From positions 6,094-70,093 of the forward strand of contig JBFFMY010000009.1 of NCBI GenBank assembly GCA_041563475.1: a stretch of DNA of 64,000 bases, in the 5' to 3' direction. Source of the DNA: CAJXZP01 sp041563475. Its GTDB lineage: Bacteria; Bacteroidota; Bacteroidia; Flavobacteriales_G; Salibacteraceae. The translations under genes and the position numbers were made by a program. The stretch's first letter is position 1. Every line of letters begins with the position of its first letter. Below, in pieces: positions 49,049 through 57,885 of this stretch. The notes beneath the pieces are model-generated. The model did not search any database. It was given only the letters and a program-made list of their open reading frames with translations, and was not told the DNA's origin.

Positions 49049-51826
49049 ATGAATAAAAAATTTACACTTTTAACATTAATGGTTTTGAGTATTTTCGGGT
49101 TATCCCTGAATTCACAGGCTCAAACTACAGACTTGATTATTTCGGAGTATGCTGAGGGGTCAAGTAACAATAAGTACATTGAGTTGTATAATGGAACTGG
49201 AGCAACCATCGACCTTTCTAATTATGAAATGTGGAGAATCTCAAATGGAGGCGCATGGCCAGAAAGCACAGTAGCTTTATCAGGTATGTTATTAGATGGT
49301 GAAGTAATAGTTCTTGCAAACTCATCAGCCGATACCGCAATTACTAATTTATCAAACGCAACCACTCTTTTTTCATCTGCTACCTTTTTTAATGGTAACG
49401 ATGCTGTTGGTCTTGCAAAAGATGATGGTACCGGAACGTTTTTTTTAATTGATGCCGTTGGAACTCATGGTCCAGATCCAGGTTCGGGTTGGAATGTTGG
49501 TGATACTATCAACGGAACTGCAGAACACACATTAGTAAGAAAAGACACTGTTTGCTCTCCTGATACTACTTGGACAGTAACTGCTGGTACTAATAATGCC
49601 AATTCTCAATGGATTGTTTACCCGCAAAATACGTGGACGTATGCTGGTTCTCATACCGCATCTTGTTCTTCAGGCCCAACATCAAGTGATACGACCAAGC
49701 CAGAAATTATTACTGGACAATTTAATTCCACTACAAGCGTAACATTAGTGTTCTCAGAACCGGTTACTTCTGCTACTGCACAAAACACAGCTAACTACAT
49801 TTTTGCACCTGGGATTACAGTAACTAACGCAGTTTTAAGTTCCTCTGAGGATACGGTTAACTTAACCGTTTCTCCTAGTTTTGTTAATGGCACACAATAC
49901 GGTGTTTCAATCACTAGTATTGTTGATACCTCTGCAAACGCCAATATGATGGACCCTTTTACAGGGGCATTTTATTTCAATTCGTATACCGGAACTGATT
50001 TAATGATAACTGAAATCTATTACGGTCAAAACAGTTCTGGTATACAAGATTTAGATTATTTCGAAGTATATAACGCTGGTTCGTCTTCAATTAGCTTAGC
50101 GGGAATGGAAATTTCAAGTGGAATGCCATTCGAAATTCAAACGAACGTTGTTTTGGCAGCTGGATCCTATATGATTTTTGCTGAAAATCTTGATTCCTTC
50201 AACTTAGCTTTCCCAACCGTTACCAATGTGGTAGGCATTAATAACGGTGGCTCTTTATCTGGTGGTGGTGAAACTATCGAATTATCCAATACTCTTGGTG
50301 ATGTGGTTGCATCTGTTTCATACATGTCATCGGCTCCTTGGCCAGGGTATACGGCTATTGAATCTATAGAGCTTTGTGATTTAACAACTGATTATACCGA
50401 TGCTGCCAATTGGTATGTTGCAGGTACTGTTTCATCAACCGTTGGTGATATGTTATATGGAACTCCAGGTTCAGCTAATTCTTGTGCTGCTCCTCCCGTA
50501 ATTCCTACGTATGATATTGCTACCGTTAGAACTGTTGATGCCAATGGCGAGCCTGATTCATTAGGTGTGTATTGCGCTGTAGAAGGTATTGTATATGGCG
50601 TTGATTTAGATGGAAACAATGGCATTTCTTTTACCGTAATTGATGAAACTAGAGGTATTAACATATTCAATTTCAATGATGTTGATGCGTATGTAGTTAC
50701 TGAAGGTGATGAAATTAGAGTAGTGGGTGAGATTGATTTCTATAACGGATTAATTGAACTTTTCGCTGACTCTATTACTGTTCTTTCTACCGGAAACTGT
50801 ATTCCTTTCCCAACTATTGTAGATGCTTTGGGCGAAGAAACAGAATCAGAATACATTGAAATGAAAAATGTGACCTTAGCTGATCCTTCGCAATGGCCAA
50901 CACCAGGAAATAATGCCAACATAGATGTGGTTACTTCAAATGGTGATACGGTAACAATGCGTTTAGACAGAGATACACATATTCAAGATTCAATTTTAAG
51001 TGCGCCTTCAGGAACATTTAACTTAATTGGAATTGGTGGTCAATTTGATAATTCTTCTCCTTATTTGGATGGATATCAAATTTTCCCAATGTTTGTAACC
51101 GATGTTGATTCTAATGCATATTTAGCCCCAGCAAACGTTCAAATTAACGAATTAGCAGTAACCAACGTGAGTACGTTTGATGCCGGCTTAGGAAATTACT
51201 ACCAATGGGCTGAGTTTTTCAATAACTCTGGAGCTGATTTAGATGTTTCTGGTTATTTCCTATCGAATGATTCGACCAATGTTTTTATGGAACGTGTACG
51301 AAGATGTTTTGATAACAATCCAGCTTCTGCTGTAATTAGTGATGGTGATTATGCTATTGGATTTTTAGGTACAGATGGTACCGAAGGATTTCAGTATTTT
51401 GAAACGGAATTAGATGTAAATATGCCATTCATTGGTTTATATACTCCAAACGGAACTTTGGTGAGCGGAGTAGTATTCACTGCAGATGCAGCTGTTGAAG
51501 GGTATACTTTCGGAGCTAAAAACGATGATTATGCTCAAGGTGCGGTAACCTTCGAAGCAGGTACTCCTGAAGCCACAAACGCCACTGGAACAATCTTATC
51601 TGTTCTTTCTATTTTACCAGAAAACGGATTATCCATTTATCCAAACCCTGTTGTTTCGGATAATGTAACATTTAACAAAACAGTTTCTGTAACAGTATAT
51701 AGTATTACTGGTCAAGTAATTCTTGTGCAACAAAACATTAATACATTAAACGTTTCTTCTTTTGAAAGTGGAATGTATTTAATTGAAACTACAGAAGGCG
51801 AGATTGTAAAAATGATTGTGAAGTAA
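49049..51826 (+). CDS. Secreted lamin-tail-domain protein with T9SS type A sorting domain
   Basis: 925-residue secreted protein with signal peptide MNKKFTLLTLMVLSIFGLSL to about residue 25. A lamin tail domain follows (about 26-205, LIISEYAEGSSNNKYIELYN), then an Ig-like domain (about 215-312), a second lamin tail domain (about 313-475, DLMITEIYYGQNSSGIQDLDYFEVYN type), an OB-fold region resembling DUF5689 (about 485-680), a third lamin-tail-like domain (about 690-845), and a C-terminal T9SS type A domain (LSIYPNPVVSDNVTF to SGMYLIETTEGEIVKMIVK). The cargo is likely a surface adhesin or a DNA- or polysaccharide-associated protein, but no enzyme motif is seen. Confidence 0.82.
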   Translation: MNKKFTLLTLMVLSIFGLSLNSQAQTTDLIISEYAEGSSNNKYIELYNGTGATIDLSNYEMWRISNGGAWPESTVALSGMLLDGEVIVLANSSADTAITNLSNATTLFSSATFFNGNDAVGLAKDDGTGTFFLIDAVGTHGPDPGSGWNVGDTINGTAEHTLVRKDTVCSPDTTWTVTAGTNNANSQWIVYPQNTWTYAGSHTASCSSGPTSSDTTKPEIITGQFNSTTSVTLVFSEPVTSATAQNTANYIFAPGITVTNAVLSSSEDTVNLTVSPSFVNGTQYGVSITSIVDTSANANMMDPFTGAFYFNSYTGTDLMITEIYYGQNSSGIQDLDYFEVYNAGSSSISLAGMEISSGMPFEIQTNVVLAAGSYMIFAENLDSFNLAFPTVTNVVGINNGGSLSGGGETIELSNTLGDVVASVSYMSSAPWPGYTAIESIELCDLTTDYTDAANWYVAGTVSSTVGDMLYGTPGSANSCAAPPVIPTYDIATVRTVDANGEPDSLGVYCAVEGIVYGVDLDGNNGISFTVIDETRGINIFNFNDVDAYVVTEGDEIRVVGEIDFYNGLIELFADSITVLSTGNCIPFPTIVDALGEETESEYIEMKNVTLADPSQWPTPGNNANIDVVTSNGDTVTMRLDRDTHIQDSILSAPSGTFNLIGIGGQFDNSSPYLDGYQIFPMFVTDVDSNAYLAPANVQINELAVTNVSTFDAGLGNYYQWAEFFNNSGADLDVSGYFLSNDSTNVFMERVRRCFDNNPASAVISDGDYAIGFLGTDGTEGFQYFETELDVNMPFIGLYTPNGTLVSGVVFTADAAVEGYTFGAKNDDYAQGAVTFEAGTPEATNATGTILSVLSILPENGLSIYPNPVVSDNVTFNKTVSVTVYSITGQVILVQQNINTLNVSSFESGMYLIETTEGEIVKMIVK

Positions 51827-51849
51827 TTCACTCATTAACTACTTTATTT

Positions 51850-51882
51850 AAAACTCCCGGTGCTTTTCATCGGGAGTTTTTT
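51850..51882 (+). terminator. Terminator after the second lamin-tail protein gene
   Basis: Arms AAACTCCCG (51851-51859) and CGGGAGTTT (51871-51879) with a following T run, 24 bases past the stop. Confidence 0.85.
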
Positions 51883-52238
51883 ATGCCTACTTGTATGGAA
51901 AAACTATATTCCTATAGATATTTCATTTTCAAAGTATCCTTCATCTACACCCATAATTTAATACCCCATGAGTAATTATCCAAATCTAAAGAAACCCTGC
52001 AAACGGCCGACAATTAGATTAAATATAGCCAAGTTACACAACACATCTTAAAGCAATTCCTTCGCCTTAAAACCCTTCTCAATCCTTTCCTTATTAACGG
52101 GTCTTCCATTTTGCGTGAGGTTACGTAACATGATTAGATTAAATAGACATCTCTTGTTTATATATCCAAAAGGTTTAAGGACATAAAAAAATCAAACTAA
52201 GAAGTGGACTATAAAAATCAGTGAAAATATTGTCCCAC

Positions 52239-52268
52239 AAAAAAGCCCCAACAAACTGTCGAGGCTTT
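52239..52268 (-). terminator. Probable terminator of the act-cox operon
   Basis: On the minus strand AAAGCC (52263-52268) pairs with GGCTTT (52242-52247), followed by more T. The stem is short with a 15-base loop, so this is weaker than the others. Confidence 0.5.
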
Positions 52269-52288
52269 CAGTATTTTAAACCAATTTG

Positions 52289-54064
52289 TTAATGCTCTCC
52301 ATCCACTTCTCCTTCCTCTAAAGGAACAGTTTGCGGAACAAAATCTTGCGGTTTACCTGGCTTACTGTAATCGTAAGGCCATCTGTGAACTACAGGTAGA
52401 TCTCCAGGCCAGTTTCCGTGGATATGCTCCACTGGAGTTGTCCATTCTAACGTATTTGAATCCCATGGGTTTTGAGGCGCCTTAGGCCCTCTTCTCATGG
52501 AATAAAAGAAGTTAAAGAAAAAGATGAACTGTCCGAAAAATGCAATTATGGCGAAAACCGTCATCAATACGTTCATATCAATGAAAGAATCAAATAATGG
52601 AAATTCTGAATTTGTATAATAACGTCTTGGCACACCTGCCAATCCTAAAAAGTGCATTGGGAAGAAAACTCCATATCCAGAAATAAACGTCACCCAGAAA
52701 TGTAGAATACCTAATTTTTGGTTCATCATTCTACCATACATTTTTGGGAACCAGTGGTACACTCCAGCAAACATCGCATTTACCGCAGAGAATCCCATTA
52801 CAATATGGAAGTGAGCTACTACGAAATACGTGTCATGTACGGTAATATCTAAAGCTGCATCCGCTAATATAATTCCAGTTAATCCACCAGAAATAAAGGT
52901 CGAAACCATACCTACAGAGAACATCATTGCTGGAGTAAAACGAATATTCGCTTTATACATCGTAGTTAAGTAGTTAAATACCTTCACAGCCGATGGAATT
53001 GCAATCAACAAGGTTGTAAATGTAAATACACTACCTAAGAAAGGATCCATACCCGTTAAGAACATGTGGTGACCCCAAACAATAAAAGATAAAAATGCAA
53101 TAGCCAAAATAGAACCAATCATGGCTTTATACCCAAAAATTGGTTTTCTAGAGTTGGTTGCAATAACCTCAGAAGAAATACCCAATGCTGGCAATAAAAT
53201 AATGTATACTTCTGGGTGACCTAAGAACCAGAATAAGTGTTCAAATAAAATTGGAGAACCACCACTGTAATCTAAAGCTTCACCCGCAATGAAGATATCA
53301 GAAAGGTAGAATGAAGTGCCGAAGCTTCTGTCAAATAATAACAACAATGCTGCTGATAATAATACTGGAAAGGATAGTAAGCCTAAAATTGCAGTAACCA
53401 ATAACGCCCAAACCGTTAATGGTAAACGCGTCATGCTCATACCTTTAGTACGCAGGTTTACTATAGTAACAATGTAGTTCAAACCACCAATCATAGAAGA
53501 AGCAATGAATAATGTCATACTTACCAACCAAAGGGTCATACCTAAACCGGAACCTGGCATGGCTTGAGGTAGCGCGCTTAAAGGTGGGTAAACTGTCCAA
53601 CCCGCAGCTGCAGGTCCTGATTCAACAAATAACGAAGCAAGCATGATTACCGAAGACGCGGCAAAAAACCAATACGATAACATATTCATAAAACCAGAGG
53701 CCATATCACGTGCGCCAATTTGCAATGGAATAAGTAAGTTGGCAAAAGTTCCACTCAAACCAGCGGTAAGTAGAAAGAATACCATAATTGTTCCGTGAAT
53801 TGTACCCAAAGCCAAATACATGTTAGGGTCCATCACTCCGTCTGGAGCCCACTTATCTCCTAAAAAGAAGTTTACAATTGCGAACCCTTCTCCTGGCCAA
53901 GCAATTTGAATTCTAAATAAAGTTGACATCAACATTCCAATAGATGCCATGAACATTCCTGTTACCAAGAATTGTTTCCCGATCATCTTGTGATCTTGAC
54001 TAAATAAATATTTACTTATAAAAGTCTCGTGATGATGATCTGATGCGTGTGCTGTGCTGCTCAT
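52289..54064 (-). CDS. coxA: Cytochrome c oxidase subunit I (aa3 type)
   Basis: 591-residue heme-copper oxidase subunit I with 12 or more membrane helices. It reduces oxygen to water and pumps protons. The low-spin heme ligand is in LGTIHGTIMVFFLLTAG, the CuB ligands and cross-linked Tyr in FLGHPEVYIILLPALG and VWGHHMFLTGMDP, and the remaining heme ligands in DTYFVVAHFHIVMG. GHPEVY contains the Glu of the type A1 proton path. The gene is the last of the act-cox operon, 11 bases after coxB. Subunits III and IV are not in the window. Confidence 0.96.
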   Translation of the reverse strand: MSSTAHASDHHHETFISKYLFSQDHKMIGKQFLVTGMFMASIGMLMSTLFRIQIAWPGEGFAIVNFFLGDKWAPDGVMDPNMYLALGTIHGTIMVFFLLTAGLSGTFANLLIPLQIGARDMASGFMNMLSYWFFAASSVIMLASLFVESGPAAAGWTVYPPLSALPQAMPGSGLGMTLWLVSMTLFIASSMIGGLNYIVTIVNLRTKGMSMTRLPLTVWALLVTAILGLLSFPVLLSAALLLLFDRSFGTSFYLSDIFIAGEALDYSGGSPILFEHLFWFLGHPEVYIILLPALGISSEVIATNSRKPIFGYKAMIGSILAIAFLSFIVWGHHMFLTGMDPFLGSVFTFTTLLIAIPSAVKVFNYLTTMYKANIRFTPAMMFSVGMVSTFISGGLTGIILADAALDITVHDTYFVVAHFHIVMGFSAVNAMFAGVYHWFPKMYGRMMNQKLGILHFWVTFISGYGVFFPMHFLGLAGVPRRYYTNSEFPLFDSFIDMNVLMTVFAIIAFFGQFIFFFNFFYSMRRGPKAPQNPWDSNTLEWTTPVEHIHGNWPGDLPVVHRWPYDYSKPGKPQDFVPQTVPLEEGEVDGEH

Positions 54065-54075
54065 AGTTTGAATGA

Positions 54076-55272
54076 TTATTGGTTGTTTTGAGCTAATTTA
54101 TTATCCGTTTCCGTAATTCCTAAAGCGGCTGAAAGCTTTGAACTAAATGTGACTTGTTCTGCTAACCACTTTTCATAGTCTTCTGGAGTATCTACCACAA
54201 TATCCATTTGCATATTGTAATGCGCTGCGCCACAAATTTTGTTACATAATAAAATGTAATTAAATTCTGGGTTTCCAGTTTTTGTACGCATTTCAGCGGT
54301 AGTAATTGTAGGTATAAAACGCATTCTAGTTAACATTCCAGGAACACAGTTCATTTGTGCTCTAAAATGCGGCATGAAGGCACTGTGAATTACATCTTGT
54401 GAACGCATTTGAAAATTCACTTGACGCCCCACAGGAATGTGAAATTCAACTTTTACAAGTTTATCATCATTACCTGCGTTTTGGGTTAGCTCATTGTTTC
54501 TTCTAAAAGCGTGAATCTTTGCTAATTGAGACTCTTTGTGATGAATCGCTGCTAAGATTTCCTCTTCCTTTAAACCATCTTTTGGTACATTCGCTCTTTC
54601 CTCGTTTAGCTCCGCAATTTGCGCATTTAACTCGTCAATTCGAATTTGAATAGTTGTAGCTGTAACTATACCAAGTGGGTTTTCTGTGTTAATAAAGTTG
54701 AAGTTTGCTTTACCTAATTGCTCATCAGCACCGCTATAGCGTGCGGTCCAATCAAATTGCTTTGCGTATAACTCAATGTTAATTGCATCTTCTGCAACCT
54801 CACCATTATACTCGCCCCAAGTTTTTAAACCATAAATAATAATTACGGCTAGAACTGCTGCTGGTACAACGGTCCAAACCATTTCCAATTTGTTATTATG
54901 CGTAATGAATTGGGCTCTTGATCCTGGACGTGCAAAATACATAGAGGTAAATACTGCTAATACAATGTGTGTAATAACAAAAGCGATAATGATAATAATC
55001 CAGTTTAAATTGAATAAGAAATCAATGCTTTCCCCATGCAGTGAAGCAGATTCTGGTAATACATGAGGACCCCAACGTAAAACTACCCAAATAAATAAAG
55101 CGAATAATCCAACCACAAAAAGTGGCCATGAAAGCGCCCTAGAACGGTTAGCTTTCCAACTAACTTTCGATTGATCGTCTTCCTTAAGTTTTGACGTTAG
55201 TTCAAATATTCTAATAATTTGAACAATAAGAAACAATCCTAAAAGAATTGCCAAGCCCATTAATAAGCCCAT
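54076..55272 (-). CDS. coxB: Cytochrome c oxidase subunit II with helical insertion
   Basis: 398-residue electron-entry subunit. Three hydrophobic helices precede the soluble CuA domain. The CuA ligands are H296 (VIHSAFMPHF), C343, C347, H351 and M354 (CNKICGAAHYNM). An insertion at about residues 205-262, rich in Glu, Lys and Ala with heptads (RIDELNAQIAELNEER, AAIHHKESQLAKIHAF), interrupts the beta-barrel and looks like a coiled-coil hairpin. No heme c domain is fused. It lies between actF and coxA, so it was probably adapted to take electrons from the Act complex. Confidence 0.93.
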   Translation of the reverse strand: MGLLMGLAILLGLFLIVQIIRIFELTSKLKEDDQSKVSWKANRSRALSWPLFVVGLFALFIWVVLRWGPHVLPESASLHGESIDFLFNLNWIIIIIAFVITHIVLAVFTSMYFARPGSRAQFITHNNKLEMVWTVVPAAVLAVIIIYGLKTWGEYNGEVAEDAINIELYAKQFDWTARYSGADEQLGKANFNFINTENPLGIVTATTIQIRIDELNAQIAELNEERANVPKDGLKEEEILAAIHHKESQLAKIHAFRRNNELTQNAGNDDKLVKVEFHIPVGRQVNFQMRSQDVIHSAFMPHFRAQMNCVPGMLTRMRFIPTITTAEMRTKTGNPEFNYILLCNKICGAAHYNMQMDIVVDTPEDYEKWLAEQVTFSSKLSAALGITETDNKLAQNNQ

Positions 55273-55369
55273 ATTGATTGATTTGATTTAATACTAATAC
55301 CTTAATCGCTTTCTCAGCCTAAAATAACGAAGTGGAATACGAAACTCATTTCCGTATTCCACCTCCTTC

Positions 55370-56569
55370 CTAATTGATGTGGTGATGTGTACTTTCACTC
55401 AGCAACGGATGGTTTTTCACAACCAGTGGTGCTTTGGCAAGTTCTCTAAACACAACAAATAAGAATAATCCTAAATAACCTAATAACATTCCAATTTCAA
55501 TAACTCCAATTTGCCCTTCTGCTTTCATCGTGCCAGGAGTAATTAAAAAATAAACATCCATCCAGTGGCCAAAGAAAATAATTACAGATACAACGGCAAG
55601 AATATTTCTATTTCTTTTAGTCGTTTTCGACATTAAAAATAACATTGGTACTAAGAAGTTTACGAATATCATTATCCAGAACGACCAAGTGTAATCGTTA
55701 ATCCTTGGGATATAATACGTTACTTCCTCTGGTATATCCGCATACCATATCAACATAAATTGACTAAAGAACAAGTACGTCCATAGGAAAGAAACACCGA
55801 AAATGAATTTACCTAAATCATGGATATGGGAAGCGTTAACTTCTTTCAAATAACCATTAGACATTAAATAATTGGTAATTAAAAATACCACAATCATTCC
55901 GCCAATCCACATCCCGGAAAATACATACCATCCATAAAGTGTAGAAAACCAGTGTGCATCAATTGACATTAACCAATCCCAAGAAGCAACTACAGAAGAA
56001 TACCCAAAGAACACTAAATAAATAGCGGCTAAAACCATGTTTTTCTTATATCCTGTAACGCCAGCAGCAGCAGAGTCTTGTGCTAAAGATTTTCTTCTAA
56101 AGATATATGTGAAGGCAATCCATACGCCCATCATTACAATAATTCTTCCCCACCAAAATGGCAAGTTCAAATAGGCTTCCTTGTGTGCTATTAAGGCATC
56201 ATAATGTGGACTTGCTGGATCAGTAATTCCTTCAGCCATCCAATGGTACAGGTGATTCCATCCCATACTAGACCCAAGGAAAACGATAATTAATGTCAAT
56301 GCTCCAATAGGTAAGTACATACTTACGGCTTCAAAAACACGTAATAAAACGACTACCCAAGCAGATTGAGATGCGTTATTAATGGCAATAAAAGTAGTGC
56401 CCATCAAGGCAATACTAAAGAAGAACCATCCATTAATTAAAGCACTTGTCCAAACACGTTGCCCATGGTCTTCGCCTGTGAAAATTCCATACGCCATGGT
56501 TACGATACCAATTAGTATCAATGCGAAAAAGATTTTCTTAGCTTTATCTGTAAAAGTAAACTGGTCCAT
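55370..56569 (-). CDS. actF: Alternative complex III subunit ActF (NrfD-like membrane subunit)
   Basis: 399-residue membrane protein with about ten hydrophobic segments. It is the second NrfD/PsrC-like subunit of the quinol:cytochrome c oxidoreductase. It is recognised by its position after actE and by family stretches such as LPFWWGRIIVMMGVWIAFTYIF, SYVVASWDWLMSIDAHWFSTLYGWYV (read here as SSVVASWDWLMSIDAHWFSTL) and FSQFMLIWYADIPEEVTYY. In the complex ActF pairs with ActC in the membrane, and both carry proton routes in known structures. The gene is followed by coxB after about 100 bases. Confidence 0.88.
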   Translation of the reverse strand: MDQFTFTDKAKKIFFALILIGIVTMAYGIFTGEDHGQRVWTSALINGWFFFSIALMGTTFIAINNASQSAWVVVLLRVFEAVSMYLPIGALTLIIVFLGSSMGWNHLYHWMAEGITDPASPHYDALIAHKEAYLNLPFWWGRIIVMMGVWIAFTYIFRRKSLAQDSAAAGVTGYKKNMVLAAIYLVFFGYSSVVASWDWLMSIDAHWFSTLYGWYVFSGMWIGGMIVVFLITNYLMSNGYLKEVNASHIHDLGKFIFGVSFLWTYLFFSQFMLIWYADIPEEVTYYIPRINDYTWSFWIMIFVNFLVPMLFLMSKTTKRNRNILAVVSVIIFFGHWMDVYFLITPGTMKAEGQIGVIEIGMLLGYLGLFLFVVFRELAKAPLVVKNHPLLSESTHHHIN

Positions 56570-56609
56570 CTATCTTAAGTTTCTTTTGTTATTATTTTTC
56601 AATACTGTA

Positions 56610-57299
56610 TTAATGCGCTGCCTCAACTACTACTTCTTCAGCAACTACTTCGGCTGGTGCTTCTATTACTTCTTCCTCTGAAACTACTGTTTGAGAATAC
56701 AAAGCTTTTACATCGTGTCCTTGTAATTTCTGTACGTAAAACACCAATTTCCAACGATCTTCCTGGGAAATTTGAGAGGCATGAGAACCCATTAAGTTTT
56801 TTCCATACGTAATGGAATAAAAAATCTTACCTGCAGGTAAATCCTTAATCAACCCATCGTAAGCTGGAGGTGGCGGAAATTCAGAGTTATTGATAACCCC
56901 TCCGTCACCTTTACCTGTTTTACCATGGCAATGAGAACACATTTTTCCGTAAATTACTTTCCCCTCATTTAGTGTTTCATCACTATATGGTAAAGGGTTT
57001 TTCAAGCTAGCAGCCAGTTCATATCCTTCATTCGACTCTGGAATAGTAAAAGGCATAAAACCACGAGGAATAGATCCTTCGGCTGGTAATCTAACTTCCG
57101 CACTATCTGCCGCATATTCATCTGTTTGTTGCATATTCGGCTCCAATGCAGGTGAACGATACATGTCGGGCATGTATTCAACACCCGGTGAATTTGGGTC
57201 AGAAGTACATGAATGTAAACTCAATCCTAATAGACCAATAAAAAAGGCCCCAGAAAGGTGCTTAACCAATTTTGAGATATTTAAATTGTTTCTTTTCAT
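56610..57299 (-). CDS. actE: Alternative complex III subunit ActE (monoheme cytochrome c)
   Basis: 229-residue lipoprotein with a lipobox ending LSLHSC (Cys31) and a single heme motif CSHCH in YGKMCSHCHGKTGKGDGGVI. The sixth ligand is probably the Met in GKNLMGSHASQIS. The C-terminal tail is rich in Glu, Val and Ala. ActE passes electrons from ActA to the oxidase or to a soluble cytochrome in this complex. It lies between actD (9-base gap) and actF. Confidence 0.9.
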   Translation of the reverse strand: MKRNNLNISKLVKHLSGAFFIGLLGLSLHSCTSDPNSPGVEYMPDMYRSPALEPNMQQTDEYAADSAEVRLPAEGSIPRGFMPFTIPESNEGYELAASLKNPLPYSDETLNEGKVIYGKMCSHCHGKTGKGDGGVINNSEFPPPPAYDGLIKDLPAGKIFYSITYGKNLMGSHASQISQEDRWKLVFYVQKLQGHDVKALYSQTVVSEEEVIEAPAEVVAEEVVVEAAH

Positions 57300-57308
57300 T
57301 TTCGTCTA

Positions 57309-57860
57309 TTATAAAAATTTAACGATTCTCTCTTTTTCAAAAACCTTTACCGTTCCTGACTCAGCAATCATAGTTTCGATTTGCTCTTTTGAGAATTTAG
57401 TATTTTCATTTTCAGCAATTTCAATTGCAAAATGATCATCAGTGGTTCGTGGGTGTGGATTTCTTGCCGGAAGTCCAGGTAAAGTCATGTTACGGAAAAA
57501 ATACGTAATTGCCATACCGTGCGCTGCACACAATACCGTGAATTCAAACATAATTGGAACGAACGCAGGAACATTTTGATAGAAAGTAAAATTTGGTTTA
57601 CCTCCAATATTCAATGGCCAATCCATAATCATCATGTAATTAATGGTAAGGATTGCCAAAGCCAAACCTGTAATTCCAAAAATAAATGCCGCAATTGCAA
57701 TTCTTGTCCATTTCATTCCAAGAACATCTTCTAATCCGTGAATTGGAAAAGGAGAATACGCATCACGTACATGAATACCTTTAGACTGTAAATTCTTGAT
57801 GCCCGCAATCATTACGTCATCGTCATTGTACAGTCCATATATAAATTTCTCTTTAGTCAT
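57309..57860 (-). CDS. actD: Alternative complex III subunit ActD (DUF3341)
   Basis: 183-residue membrane subunit of the DUF3341 family. It starts with a soluble ferredoxin-like part (EKFIYGLYNDDDVMIAGIKNLQSKGIHVRDAYSPFPIHGLE, residues 3-43), followed by two membrane helices (about 55-80 and 100-125) and a C-terminal soluble tail. ActD helps anchor ActB and ActC. It carries no cofactor ligands. Its place in the actABCDEF order confirms the assignment. Confidence 0.9.
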   Translation of the reverse strand: MTKEKFIYGLYNDDDVMIAGIKNLQSKGIHVRDAYSPFPIHGLEDVLGMKWTRIAIAAFIFGITGLALAILTINYMMIMDWPLNIGGKPNFTFYQNVPAFVPIMFEFTVLCAAHGMAITYFFRNMTLPGLPARNPHPRTTDDHFAIEIAENENTKFSKEQIETMIAESGTVKVFEKERIVKFL

Positions 57861-57885
57861 TTTTCTTGCTTTTTGCTATCAAATA

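Larger units (their letters stand above)
51827..52288. other. 462-base gene-free stretch between convergent genes
   Basis: It holds the terminator of the lamin-tail gene (about 51851) and a weaker one for coxA (about 52240). Between them I see AT-rich sequence without a convincing reading frame. A 13-base direct repeat ATTAGATTAAATA occurs at 52013 and 52133. No RNA gene or mobile-element end is visible. Confidence 0.6.

Noticed and set aside
52013..52145. 13-base direct repeat ATTAGATTAAATA, 120 bases apart
   Set aside because: Low complexity, no flanking target duplication or reading frame, so not taken as the end of a mobile element.
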